A stretch of 64,000 nt of DNA. It comes from Aptenodytes patagonicus. Its lineage: Eukaryota; Chordata; Aves; Sphenisciformes; Spheniscidae. Of this stretch, positions 28,067 to 47,303 are shown one piece after another. The stretch is from NCBI RefSeq assembly GCF_965638725.1, contig NC_134953.1:34772854-34836853 (forward strand), read 5' to 3'. A program made the translations under genes and the position numbers. Positions within the stretch are counted from its first letter, which is position 1; each line of letters begins with the position of its first letter. The notes below the pieces were generated by a model, which was not told the origin of the DNA, did not search any database, and saw only the letters and a list, made by a program, of their open reading frames with translations.

Positions 28067-29852
28067 AATTAACTAAGGTTACCATATGTCTGGGATTTCC
28101 TAGACATGTTTTCATCTGAAGGAAAAGGTGGAATTTGGCCACCTTCCTAAGGTCTCTGGACAAGGATTAGTCCAGCAGAGTCGGCAGCAGTAGCTCTGGT
28201 CCTATGTTGGCTATAGAAAGCAATCACCCCAAAGCTGTCGAGCGTGCACAGCCTGATGGTGCTGCCCATGTGGAGTCAGGCCTGAGGGATGTGTCACACA
28301 CGCTTTGCCCGAGCTGTGCAGCTGGTCCACGTGCATTACTGAGCTTGGGCTGCCCTGGCTGTGTTGGACTTGTTACACACATAGGGAAGAGTTTTTCTGT
28401 GGCTGTGCAGGGCAGAGCACGTCGGACCCTTTTCCTATGAATTGCACAAGATGTGAGGCTGTATTTCCATCTGGGATTTCCCAGAGATACAAAAGCCTTG
28501 TTCTAGACCGGTGAATCTCCAGCAAGTGCTGGGAATACACAATTCAAGGTAAATAGAAACCTGCGAGCATGCGCACCGTATGCTGCAAAAATTCCCCAGG
28601 AGGGAGGGGAAAGTGGAGGATTTTTACCCCTGAAACGTACGTGTGTTGGAAGGGAGGAGCTGGACAAGCTGCCTCTTGCCTTTGCCATGGGCTGGGGAAG
28701 AGAAGAAGGAAGTGCACCATAAACAGTGCTGCCTGCTGGAATCACCCTCCCAAAGAAGTGCTTTTAGGGGAGAAGCTGTACGTTTCTGTATACAGCAGCC
28801 CGCCCTGCTTACATTTAAGGGGAGCAGCAATGCCATCCTTCAAGGATGTTGTAAATCAGTGCAATGAAGTAATTAAAAAATACAGTTACTTCAACAGTGT
28901 GGCGTGGTGCTTGTACCTCACTCCTGCAGGGACTGTAGGTTTCCACAGGAGTGCGTTGGCCCAGGACTGTCAGTGCCGATGAGAAATGGGTGCCAGAGTG
29001 GGTCAGCAGCATCGCAGAATCCACAGCGAAACTATCCTGTAGGGGAAAGACCTATAAAACTAGAAACACATTTGCTTTGCAAATCTATTTAGCATTGAAG
29101 CTTCTAAGTAACACAATTTTGCAATGTTTAGAATAGTATTTTCCCAGGCTTTTTTTTTTATATGTGTATTGCATTACTACTTCCCCGGGTACCAACGGAG
29201 TGAGGTTGCAACTGCCAGAGCACTCCCTGAGCAAAGCCCGCAGGTGCCTCTCTAGTTACGACCCCGACCCTTCTTTCAGAAGCTGTGATAGCATAGGGAC
29301 TAATTGTTCTTAATCTGGGAGCAGTGACACAGAACTTCAATTTGCCTACAGACGTATGTCCCGGCTTCTGGGGAATTAAGTTATCCAATGACCTTTTATT
29401 AATGCGTGTACTTTAAAATCAGCTTCAAAAGTCACAGTAGTACTTCACAGATCAGCATCCTTGCAGCCAGAAATAATGAATTCATGCTTTGGCCGGCTAT
29501 GGCATCTAAATCTAAAAGACTTGCTCGATTAAAAGGAGCGCTGCAGCCACAAGCCTAGCTTGATCCGAATACGAGTATATTCCCCATACCAAGCGAACAG
29601 CCTAATGTGTTATTTGAGCAGCGACCAGTTTACCCATGGGCGCCGTCCCAGCGCACCCACTGCAGGAGTGCCCTCGTATCTCACCATTTGGGCGAAAAGG
29701 CTTTAGCCTATAAGGAACCACCCGCCCGCGCCACGGGTCCTGCCTCACCCCGCACCGGCCGCGAACCAAGCGGACGCCCGGCGCATCCTCAGCTTGACGC
29801 GCCCGGCCGCGCCGCTTCCAGCGCGGAGGCAGAAGCCGCCTTTCGGCCTCGC

Positions 29853-29860
29853 TTTGGCGC
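29853..29860 (+). promoter_or_regulatory. E2F-type site
   Basis: TTTGGCGC matches the E2F consensus TTTSSCGC. It lies about 75 bp upstream of the CDE/CHR. CDK1 is a known E2F/DREAM-regulated gene; occupancy here is inferred. Confidence 0.6.
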
Positions 29861-29880
29861 CGCCGGAGCGGCGCGCGCTG

Positions 29881-29885
29881 ATTGG
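29881..29885 (-). promoter_or_regulatory. Inverted CCAAT box 1 (NF-Y)
   Basis: ATTGG within CTGATTGGC is a good NF-Y context (CCAATCAG on the minus strand). Together with the second box 33 bp downstream it gives the helically phased pair typical of NF-Y-activated mitotic promoters. Confidence 0.7.
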
Positions 29886-29889
29886 CCGC

Positions 29890-29895
29890 TTTGAA
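29890..29895 (+). promoter_or_regulatory. Possible second CHR element
   Basis: TTTGAA is one of the accepted CHR hexamers. It lacks a CDE-like GCGCGG at the usual 4-bp spacing upstream and overlaps the CCAAT region, so it is a weaker candidate than the CDE/CHR at 29,933-29,948. Confidence 0.35.
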
Positions 29896-29913
29896 TCATC
29901 TCAGCGCGGCGCC

Positions 29914-29918
29914 ATTGG
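29914..29918 (-). promoter_or_regulatory. Inverted CCAAT box 2 (NF-Y)
   Basis: ATTGG within GCCATTGGCG starts 33 bp after the first box and about 29 bp before the TTCGAA CHR. Spacings near three helical turns between NF-Y sites and to the CHR are characteristic of promoters such as CCNB and CDC25C. Confidence 0.7.
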
Positions 29919-29932
29919 CGGAGCGCGGCGGC

Positions 29933-29948
29933 GCGCGGCTAGTTCGAA
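29933..29948 (+). promoter_or_regulatory. CDE/CHR tandem (DREAM/MuvB site)
   Basis: GCGCGG at 29,933-29,938, then a 4-base spacer CTAG, then TTCGAA at 29,943-29,948. This reproduces the CDE-4 bp-CHR architecture known from human CDK1 and other G2/M genes, where DREAM represses in G0/G1 and MMB/FOXM1 activates in G2. The hexamer here is the TTCGAA variant of the CHR; the human CDK1 one is TTTGAA as I recall. It lies just upstream of the inferred transcription start. Confidence 0.8.
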
Positions 29949-29959
29949 CGCGCTGTGCC

Positions 29960-30022
29960 CGCCCCTGCGCGAGCCTGGGGACGTCCTTACGGCGGGGAGC
30001 GGGCTCGGCGGCGGCGGCTCAG
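29960..30022 (+). other. CDK1: CDK1 non-coding exon 1 (5'UTR)
   Basis: The 3' boundary is supported by GGCTCAG followed by GTGAGG (GT at 30,023-30,024), a strong donor. The 5' end is only estimated, 10-30 bp after the CHR, because no transcript data are visible. It contains no ATG that competes with the start codon. Splicing to the acceptor at 31,238-31,239 adds 14 bases of 5'UTR before the ATG. Confidence 0.65.
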
Positions 30023-31239
30023 GTGAGGGGGAGCGGGGCCGGCGGAGCGCTGGCGGGAAGGTGCGGGGGCTTGAGCCCGGGCAGGCCGGCGCTGGCCCCG
30101 CGGAGGGGCCGGGGAGCCGCTTTTCCGCGGTCGTTGGTGCGTGCGGCCGCGTAACGGCTGCGGGGGGAGGTTGTTCTTCTCCTCCCCTCGCGCCGGGTCG
30201 CGGGCTGAGCTCGCCGCTCCCCGCCCGGCCCGGCGGCGGGGCGAGCGGCTGACAGGCTGGCGCGGGGTCGGCCCTTTCTCCGCTTCTGCCGCGCTTAGCC
30301 CTCGCTCCGCCGGCCGGGCGGCGGAGGGGGTCCCGCTCCCCAGCGGGGCAGTGTGCTGGGGCACGCCGCGGCCCCCCGCCCCTTCCTGATCGGGGCAACA
30401 CCGCCCTTGAGACCTGGAGAGGGAGGTGGGCAGGGCGCCAGCGCCTCGAGCGGGTACTCGGGGCTTCTCCCTTCGATGGGCCCTGAACCGGGGGCGGTTT
30501 CGAGGTGATGCGACCTGTGACAGCGGGGCAGCACTTGAACCGAAATGGAAGCGTGCTCCTGACCTCGGTTGCACGGTTAGCGGGCTAGGGGCGAGCGCTC
30601 GCTGCCCTTCCTCGCTTGCTTAGCGACTGCCTGGGTTCGGAAGCCTCCTCTGGAGCTGTAGGAACTACAGATTTGCTTGTTAGCTCGTAACACTTCCGAA
30701 GCCGGTATTAAAGTTCAGCTGCGCTCAATGAAGGAGGCCAAGAGCAGCATGGAAGGTGTGAACTGCTATTCCCACCAGGTGCGAAGGCCTCCTAGTGTCT
30801 TGTGCCCGTTAATGTAGTTTAGGTTTGTAGCTCTGAAGACTGTGCTGTGTACTTATCAAATGATACGGGGCTGGTGTTCCCTTACTTCGCTAACATGAAA
30901 CCTTGTGATTTTAGATAGCAGGGTTCCTGCTAATGAGAAACTATATAAAAATAATGAGTAGGGTGTATTTTTTCAGTTGCTTGGAGGAGCTTTCTTCACA
31001 AAAGCATCTTAATCCTTTGAGTTGATGCCTAATCATACTTTGGGATGCAGTTTTCTAGTTGGAACCCTGAATAAAAACCTGTGTTTTTGTTGAGGAGAAC
31101 GGTAAGAGTTCCATGTTACATCCTAATTATGTAAGACAAAACTAGCTTCAAAGACCTGGCATAATTTCAGTGACTTGGCTGTGTTCAGGACAGCAACTAT
31201 TCACCCTCATGGTTTATTTTTTTTTCCTGTTCATTTCAG
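30023..31239 (+). other. CDK1: CDK1 intron 1
   Basis: The first 600 bases are still part of the CpG island; the rest is of ordinary composition. No open frame with homology is seen. It separates the non-coding first exon from the start-codon exon, a common place for intronic promoter-proximal elements, but none is recognised. Confidence 0.75.
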
Positions 31240-31253
31240 GGATAACTGTAGCA

Positions 31254-38970
<7,717 letters not shown>

Positions 38971-39205
38971 ACCTTTGGACTAAATCAACCAGAGTGAAAT
39001 AATTGTGATTACTTTTACTATTAAGTCTGTCTGTAACTTGTATGTCTGTCTTTCTGCTCTAAAACTGTGGCTGTGTTTAGTTTGTTTTGGTTTAAATGTT
39101 ATCTAAATGTAAATATTAACCTATTAGTGCTGAGTTCAAATACAGTGCAAATATTGCTGCCATTAATGCAGTGAACTTTCTATAAATAAAGCTTTAAATC
39201 CAGTG
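38971..39205 (+). other. CDK1: CDK1 3'UTR (proximal form)
   Basis: About 235 bases of AT-rich sequence run from the TAG to the expected cleavage point, 10-20 bases after the AATAAA. The end is estimated from the signal position only. Confidence 0.7.
39185..39190 (+). terminator. CDK1 polyadenylation signal AATAAA
   Basis: A canonical AATAAA lies 215 bases after the stop codon, in the only obvious position for a short 3'UTR. A moderately GT-containing segment follows. Confidence 0.75.
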
Positions 39206-39304
39206 AAGGACTGAACTTATTTCCAGACTATGGGTGCTCTACAAAAGGACTCTGTTTTCTTTGGAATGTGCTGGTAAGGTACCACTTGTCTTAAAAAAAA
39301 AAAA

Positions 39305-39315
39305 GGGGGGGGGGG
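39305..39315. repeat. A-run followed by poly-G tract
   Basis: Twelve A residues run directly into eleven G residues just past the CDK1 poly(A) site. This is simple sequence, and a possible G-quadruplex pause element only by inference. Confidence 0.7.
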
Positions 39316-39735
39316 CAGGCAGGTAACCTAAACTACTAAATTGCTGTTCTTGATATGACCGGAAGATATGGTAGGAAATTCCTCTGAAGTTTGAGTTGTT
39401 TTAGTATAATGTCAGTTTAAAATTTTACTTGAGTGTGGCAATCAATGTGCCAAAGGATGTGTAAATGAGGTATTTTTGAACTGAAGAACTGTGGATTACT
39501 ACTTAAGCCAAGTAGATGGTCAAACTTATTTTAGGGTTTGTGTTTGTGAAGGTATTTGCAAATCAGCATTTGGAAAAATCCTTGCTCTGTATACTTTTCT
39601 GTTATCTTGAAGGCCCAAGAATTTACCTAGACATCGGCATGTGAACTTGTGAATTGGCATAGTTCCAGCTCCTGGACTAGTTAAGGTATGAGATCTTAAA
39701 TTTTACATGGATTCTATATACCAATGTGTAACTGC

Positions 39736-39784
39736 TTAACAGGGTCCCTTCCAACTGCTAATAATACGGTCCTCTGATTCTTAT
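39736..39784 (+). mobile_element. Possible degraded CR1 3'-tail remnant
   Basis: A segment with GGGTCCCTTCCAAC followed about 25 bases later by TCTGATTCTT resembles the decayed 3' end of CR1 elements (…GGTCCCTTCCAAC…ATTCTATGATTCT). It is short and diverged, so it could be chance. Confidence 0.35.
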
Positions 39785-40918
39785 TAAAGGTAGAGCCCCT
39801 GGATTATGCTTGAATTTGAAAACTAGTCCATCTTCATATAGGAATAGTCAAGTAAATGACTGCTAGGAATTGTAATCATCGACTGAGATGCTATGTGTCT
39901 ACAGACTCTCCCACGATTAAAGCAGGAGCTTTCTAAAGCTCCCCAGCATTTAACTTTACAGGTGAGAGTATTGTAAAAGGTTCAAACAAAATTCACAAAG
40001 GTATATACTAATTATTTATTGTATGTTAGATTTCCAATTGCTATCTCTATTCTTGGCTTTCAGATACATCAATAGGGACAGGGTGCACATCTGTCTTAAT
40101 ACTATTGGATCTAAGCACCATGGTGCTCCTTGCTGGTTAGGGGCCAAAGCGTGCAGCGAAGTGTGGAATAGTAATGAAGGTATTTAAGTTTCTAAATCAG
40201 GCATGTGAAAGGAACAAAATGAACTGTTCGTAAACAGTGAGGTTTGCAAGAGCCCTGTCCTACCAGCTGCTGAAGAGTGAGACTTCGAAACAAAAGCAGT
40301 GGAGATGCTGACATCCTGTCCCTCGCTGCTTATTGTGTCTGTTGATGAATAGCTGAAAGTATTAGGGTTAGACCTAGTTTTTGTTAACAAGTAGCATTTA
40401 GATGTGACTACCAGTTGGGGTTAGCATTGTTTTCTGCAGAATGGTTCTTAATTTCCAGAAGTATCTGGATACTGTCAGCTTAATGGAATCATTTAGTAGT
40501 GGAGAGCCAAGGAGGAGAGATTTTTTTTTTAATTGCTTATACAGAAAATTACTTCTTAATTGAAGGGGGAGGGGAAGAAGACTGCTATGGCTGACTCCTT
40601 TCTATTAACATCAGTGATAGGATGCAATTTCAAATTAAACTAGGGACCTAATTATCTGCTTTTGAATGTAGTAATTTGACATGAGCTTTACAGGCCAAGG
40701 GATAGTATTGCTGGTGCTAGCTGGTTACATCAGTGTAGAAAGACAAGGGGAACCTGCTAGCAACTGCTCTGAAAATCAGAACTTAAATCTGTTTAAGCAA
40801 ATACTGGGGACCTTAACACTTAGTTTGTCTCTTCGTAGTGGACAGACTTTTACTTAAGTTCTTTGTGTGGAAAAGACTTCAGCTAGGCAAACTCAAGATT
40901 TTTGTTGCTTGCAATACT

Positions 40919-40924
40919 AATAAA
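40919..40924 (+). terminator. Possible distal CDK1 polyadenylation signal
   Basis: AATAAA lies about 1.95 kb after the CDK1 stop and is followed within 30-40 bases by a GT-rich element (TGGTGTCTGTCT). It could serve a long 3'UTR isoform; no transcript evidence is available. Confidence 0.3.
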
Positions 40925-41954
40925 GCCCTATCTTTAGCACGTAAGTACTGGTGTCTGTCTCAGTTTCATGTGATGCAGTGAACGCGTTACCCATCTTAAC
41001 TAAAAGATTTCAGTACTAAAATTTCTAGAGAAAGCTTCATTTTAAACAATAATTTACTACAAGTCTGCAGTCTTCCTTGTTTACCCAGGCACTGTTATGG
41101 CTGGTGTTGTGACACAGCTACCACTGTAGCTCTGAATGAACTATTATAGTACTCCTAGCAAATAGGACAGAGAAAGAAACATAACGCTGTCCCATCAGTG
41201 TCTGAGGTCAGATAAGGTGGCGAATATTATACCCAAAAACATGACTCATTTCAATAGCTCCATTCTGCAATACAGTGCTAAGTTATTAATGATGCACATA
41301 ACTTACGTTAAGGAAAAATACATCACCTACACTCTAACTGCCCTGCTGCTTAGATCTAGTGTGTGGAAGGTTTGCGGTGGTCAAGTTTTGGCCATCTGGA
41401 ACTCCATTTTATACTGGTGAAAACTTGAGGTGCCTTGTACTGTGGGTAATAATTGGCAGCCCTGTTTATTGATAGTGCTTTGGCTATGTACTGTGAGAAT
41501 TGAATTGCTGTAGTACTACATTACTCGTCCTTCAGTTGAGGACATTGTAGTGCTTGGCAGGGTTTCACTGGCTTATAATTTTTATTAAGATGTTTAGACA
41601 ATTGAATTGTACTAAACTAACAGTTGGATATGGATGTACCAGGCAATAGCCAGCGTATGTTTCATAGCTGCAGATGGAGAATGATTAGCTGAAAATAGAA
41701 AACATTGTACCTTTTCTGAAGTGACTAGAAGGCAATGCATTTAAGTGTGTTTTCCCCCACTCCATATGTGCAGTAGATTTAGTACTAAGTTACTTAGTAA
41801 TTAAGTTACTAAGTGCCCGCTTACTGTTATTACTAGTAAATAATGTAACTATGTTGAATTTAAAGTTACCTTTATGAGCTTTTATAGTGATAGTGAGCAT
41901 CTGTAAAAGCTCCATGAGTTTGCAGTAGCTTTCTTCTGAATGTTGTAAGAACTT

Positions 41955-41968
41955 GGGGGGGGGGGGGG
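41955..41968. repeat. Poly-G tract, 14 bases
   Basis: Fourteen G residues are followed by the purine-rich stretch AGGAGAAGGAGGAG. This is simple sequence with G-quadruplex potential on the plus strand. Confidence 0.85.
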
Positions 41969-44900
41969 AGGAGAAGGAGGAGTTACTTTATTTCAACCAA
42001 GAGCAGACTGCTTTTAAATGAAGTTCCATAATGTTGCATCAGTATTACCTCTGGTGCTATGGCTGCTGTTCAGTAACATGTTTACTAGAGCATAGGCAAA
42101 CCCCAGCAGGGAATGATAAAGTTAACTTGCTGTTTTACTTAACTTGCTTGTCCTCCATCCTATTAAAAAGTAGTGCAGATGAAAAGGTTTGGTGTATACA
42201 AGAATGGTATTTTACACAGGATCAAATTAGGGTTTTGGTGAGGTTTTTTTAAAGTTTCCAAGCACTAGTGAGTTTTGTTCTTTTCAAAATAGCCAGCCAC
42301 CTACTAGATGCTTGTAGACTGAACTCAGCTGCTTTTATTTTACTCAGACATAATTCATTTTAGTGAGAATATGGTATTACCATCTGCTGCTTTTAAAATA
42401 AGTGGCTCTTAAAAGTAGAGATTTTACAGGGAACAAAGAAAAGAGGAAGAATTTTGCTTTCTAAATCCTTGAATGGGGTAAATGTTGTAAAAGCTGGTGT
42501 AAAAACAAACCTATACATCTTCATGTTCTGGTGCAAATGTCAGGGTCAGAGGGGACTGGTACTTCTAGCAATGCCTTTATGCTGCAGTGTTCAGTGAATC
42601 CATCCTCTTTTTAATTTGGACAGGTAGAGCAGGGTTAGCTGATAGGCATGCTCTGCTGCAGACTTACCCTGTTTCAAACAAAGTTTCATTTACACTCTGT
42701 TCTTTCCTAGTGACTTCTGGGTGTTTTCCTATCAGTGTTTATGTGCCTTTATGGCATCTGGAGATGGAACAGTGTCAGCAGGTATCTCTTCCTGAAAGTG
42801 CTGCTACCAAACATGCAGAACTCATCTCTGCATGCATTTTCCTTTATCCAGATTCTTTCTCACTTGACAGTCCCTAGCAATCTGATTGTAACTGTGGTAT
42901 CCCTCTCTGCTTATTTTCTTGTCTTAAATATTTTCCCTGTCATACATCAGCCACTTCTAGAGTCGTGTTTGCTTTTGAAAGTGTAAGTCTCTAACTTTCT
43001 CAGACGCTCTCATTCTTAAAACCCATTGGCTATGTGCTGTGTTACAAATCGTATTCTCTTCCCAGTATTTACTGGGGTAGGAGATGCAAGAAGTTACATG
43101 AAAAAGAAAAGACAATGTTTCAGGTGAAGGCAAGTCCAAGAAGATTAATACCTAGCACTTCCCACCCATAGGTTGGAATGCTCTGCATTAGCATGTGCCA
43201 TCTTAGAGTATCAGTCAGGGGCCAAGGCAGAGAGAGGTCTGGTGACTTGTCTGGAGAACAACATTTTCACTCGAGTCCTGTGATTTCTGGCCCCCCCTTT
43301 CTTGTGAGAAGAGCCAGGAAGAGTTCTTGGGGGGGGTCAGGGGGGAGGAGCGAGGATCTGAAGGAGGAACTGTGATGGATGAGAAAGAAGGGGTCTTTGT
43401 AAGCAGGTAAGCGGCTGCTCAGAGCACAGGACAAAAGAAATGCAAGCAGCAGAAATAATGCTAGGGAAAAAGGGTGATCTGAAGGCAATGAATAGAGTAA
43501 AAGACACATGAGAAGTTTCCTAAACACTTTTTCAATGGAGAATGCTTTCAGTTTGAGACTTTTGCTTTCTCCTTACTGATCTAAACCTGATGTCAGAACG
43601 CTTCTAAGGGCAGTGTAGCAGAATTGATCTCTAATTAAGAAAAAATCCAGCACTATTTAAATCTCAGTGGGAGACGGGAAGCACCTCATGGAGAAGAAGA
43701 CTCAGGTTTTTTCCTCTGGAAAACAGAAGCTCCTCAGAGCTGAGTTGGGAACTGCTGGCCCTCCTGAGCTGCTCTGGCTCTTGTTCACCAGCCTTGTGCT
43801 TTGCTTGTCCAAATGTGTCTGTGTGCTGTCTTTGGGACCCACACTGCAGGGGGCTGACCTCTGCTCTAACCAGCTAACTTCCTGTTCCCAAAGCAGTGTC
43901 TCTAAGGCTTGGTCTGATATGACTGTTCTGAGCCTGGTCAGCATGTTGCAGCTGACTCATTTGTAACCTGCTCTGTTGGCTCTACCAGGCCATCTGGTAG
44001 TATTTGATTTGGGGGGGAGCACACCCCTCCCCCCCTTTTGTCTACCTACCCAGCTCTGAAAGAGCAAGGCTACTAAGCATGGTATCTCATAATCCCTATC
44101 CATGTCCCTCACTAGGTGGATTATAGTTGCACCTAGAGGGTCCGATAATATCCGCCTTAGGTGCTGTAGAAATATGTTAAATGTCTGTCCTAACCCCACG
44201 TTACAACTAGTGGCAATCTATCGGTGCTAGGAGAGGACTATTCTCAATTTGAGCTGCTAAAGAAAAACTTCAACACTTAATGAAACTGCAGTTACTAGAA
44301 CCAGAAGAGTGCACTTATTATGACTGGCAAAGCCGACTCCACTGGAACACCACGCTATTTGCCAGGAAATGAGAATGTTACATGCCGCTTTACGCTGCGT
44401 GCGGAGTTAGTGCCAAAGGGAACGAGGTTAAGGTAATGATGTGTGTGACAAAAGGAAGGAGATTAATGATTAAAAAAAGATCTTATTAAATGAAGGAAAA
44501 TGCTGCACACCTCTGAACAATTAAAGTTGGAAAATGTCCCTTATGCATAAGTTGGTTTCTGACTGAAGACTAAAGCTGCTGTTAACTAAATCAATAGAGC
44601 TGCTCAGGGAGGTACCAAGCTTTTAGGGGCTGAATAGGCCCTGTCTTGGGACGGTCCTGCAGCAGCTGGTAAATGCGTGTTTGATCTAATTCCTATGGTG
44701 CTAAAAGAGGACTGACTTTAGCTTTTTCACTGCTGCGTGTAGATCTGTTTTCAGTGTCTATAATCAGTTTTCTCCAGGAGGGAGAGGATGTCAAGCTATC
44801 GTGACCTTGCTAAAAAGGATCATGTAAATAACCTTCCCCTCTATTAATTACCTAAGGAACCTCCTGTTTGTCCTGGAACATGCACTACAAAGTGCTCCTT

Positions 44901-47292
44901 TGCTACTTCCATCTGTTGAAAGATGGGGTAGGTGTAAGATTTATATTCTCTGAGAGGGGATGGGAAATGTACCTGCTGGAGTCATAAACCACTTTCAAGA
45001 AAATATCTATTCAGCAAGATTGCAGCTGCATTTGCTACACTTAAAGCTACTTTTAAGTAGCAAATAAAACTCTTCTGCAATGAATGACTGAACTTACTAG
45101 CATTCCTGTATCAGTATCTGGGGTTACTTCTGAACAGCCAGTTTCAAACAGCAGTATTTCCTGCTTGATGTCTACAGACCTGCATGAAGACATAGCACTA
45201 CTACTGGCTCTATTTGATTTTATTTTGCATCAGCTTTATAAAGACTGAGTGAGAATAAGGAAACATTGATACAGAGGCCATACTTCATTAAGATTGACTA
45301 TTCATTCTCAACCAAGCTCTTTGCCTTATTTTCTGACAAGCTGCATCAATTTATGGGGTAATGTAAAAACTTCCCGTTGCTTTGACCACCAGCTGCTGTG
45401 GTTTACATCTGTGTCAATGGCTGACTTCAGGTAATGACTCTTGGTTTTGCTCCCACTGTGTATTCCTGTAGAAAGTATTGTCTCCTCACATGTAAATGTC
45501 AGCAGGGTACTGGGTGTTCACCTCTGTTGTTGGGCATATTTTACTTCAGCGTGGTCTACTGGCTATTAAAATGTTTTCATTGTGTTTGAATCAATAGCAG
45601 TCCCTATTGATGCTGCTGCTAACTGATTAATTGAATGATCTCAAACATATATATCCAGTATAGGTGGCTGGCTGCCTTTAATGGAAGAATTGGAAGTGGT
45701 AGCTGGTCTCTCCTAGTTGCTAAAATGACAGGTATTATGCCTTTGGGGATAATTAGGGGCTTTAAAGGATTAGTTATATTCAGTTCTTTGAATTTAGTAA
45801 AAGCCTTTCTGCTGATCTCTGTAGGGTTTAGACTAGACTGTTGGAGGAGGTTTCTTAAGAAGATATTTTCCGAAGCTATTTTAAGTGGTAACCTATTGAA
45901 TTTTACTTTTAAAAGGCCCTGCCTACAACTCTCAAAATATCCAGTACGTGCAAGGCAACGTGTTTGTGACAGACTCAAAACCTGTGATCTTGGTAACTTG
46001 TAGCATGGATCCTTAGTCCTAGAGCAATATGCTTTTCCCATGACAGCTGAGACTTGCTTTGCTAGCAATGCCCCATGGGCCTCTAATCCAAGTGGGGCTA
46101 AAGGAGCTTCCCTGGTTTTTTTGTTTGCTCTGCACCTGCTACTTTTCTTTATACAAGACCCATTAATTATCACTTTTCCTGCCAATTGTCAGTCTTTCAG
46201 AAGAGTTATTTTTGCCTAAAAAAATCTTTTTTTTTTTTGTGCCTGTATCATTAAAAGCCCTCACTGCTATTCCCTCCACCTCCAACTGCCCTTCAGTGCA
46301 CTTTTTCTTCCCCTCTGTTACCTGAGTCTATTGACTTAAGCGGCATCAGAGATGGACCTTTTTCAAGGCCATTCTCCTTGACAGTTATTAGAGGAAGAAC
46401 ATCATAACCAAACCAAGGGCTGGCCCTGCCTGTCTTGCTTCCAATGGGGACTTAAAGACAATGAGGAGAGTTATCTAATACCTAAGGTTGTCCTATCTTG
46501 ACTTGTTAATATCAGAGGAGAGCTCAGGCTCTAAAATGCTCCCAGTTGGTGGCATGGGGGGCTAAAAGGAAAGGCCAGTCCTCTTCACCCTATAGGCTCT
46601 CTTAATAGATCATACTGTGAACAGCTTAATGCTGTGACCTAGCAGGTCTTCAGACACCTATGGGGATCAGAAAGGATTTGACTAGTTGAAGGAAGGCAGG
46701 GAAAAGACCTCTTAGTGTCCATCTTCATGGTTCATCTTTGGTTGCTTCCCACAGGATCTTGATCTTTTTTGTGTTATCTCAGAACAGTCGCTCATCACTC
46801 AGCGTGAGCAAGTCCCTGAGCTTCTATGCTCCATTTCAACCCCTTGCTGTGTAAACTGTGGACAGGAATGTAAATATTTCACAGCTGTTTACTGAACTGT
46901 GTTTGCTCTGGGCTCTGAACATATAATAATTTGTACTACAAATGTGCCTGACACCTGCCAATTTTTTTCCCCCAATGCAGGCATGTGTTTCTGAAATATC
47001 TTCTAACTCACTGGCTGCAAAGAAGGAGGCGGGGTTCTCTTTATTAGATTTGTCTTGATCTTGTTTTAAAACTATAATCTGAGGATGAGGAATTACAGCT
47101 TCTGTGAATTACCTCACCCAGCTCAGCCTCTCATCCTGAGATGTACTGGAACTACTGACTTGCTGGGAAGTTAATAGTTACTCAGCATCCTTTGGTGATA
47201 GGCAAAAGGATAAAAGGAAGAAGTGAAACAGTGTAGAACGTATAAAATTGGCAAATGGCTGAGAAAGCTTAAACTATTTTATGTTCCCGTAA

Positions 47293-47303
47293 GGGGGGGG
47301 GGG
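47293..47303. repeat. Poly-G tract, 11 bases
   Basis: Eleven G residues are followed by AGGGG. This is another of the G-runs scattered over the plus strand downstream of CDK1. Confidence 0.8.

Larger units (their letters stand above)
22900..29600. other. Intergenic spacer between ANK3 and CDK1 promoters
   Basis: About 6.7 kb of mixed-composition DNA separates two divergent CpG-island promoters. I see no frame with recognisable homology and no paired splice signals worth calling. It contains two poly-C tracts (25,166-25,178 and 28,050-28,066) and a very AT-rich segment (27,961-28,021). The short frames at 23,951-24,163 and 28,569-28,982 encode nothing I recognise. Confidence 0.6.
29630..30640 (+). 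promoter_or_regulatory. CDK1: CDK1 CpG-island promoter
   Basis: This GC- and CpG-dense block of about 1 kb spans the CDK1 upstream region, non-coding exon 1 and the start of intron 1. It has no TATA box. The core cluster at 29,853-29,948 has an E2F-type site, two inverted CCAAT boxes and a CDE/CHR tandem, the standard layout of G2/M cell-cycle promoters. Long open frames on both strands (for example 29,794-30,252 plus and 29,987-30,574 minus) are composition artefacts. Confidence 0.9.

Noticed and set aside
29794-30574. Frames of 150-195 codons on both strands over the CDK1 promoter and exon 1
   Set aside because: Same composition artefact. They ignore the clear donor at 30,023, and the real CDK1 start is in exon 2.
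45619-46185. 188-codon minus-strand frame, the longest outside CpG islands and the CR1
   Set aside because: No recognised homology, a 122-codon frame overlaps it on the opposite strand, composition is ordinary, and no promoter or splice sites were found.
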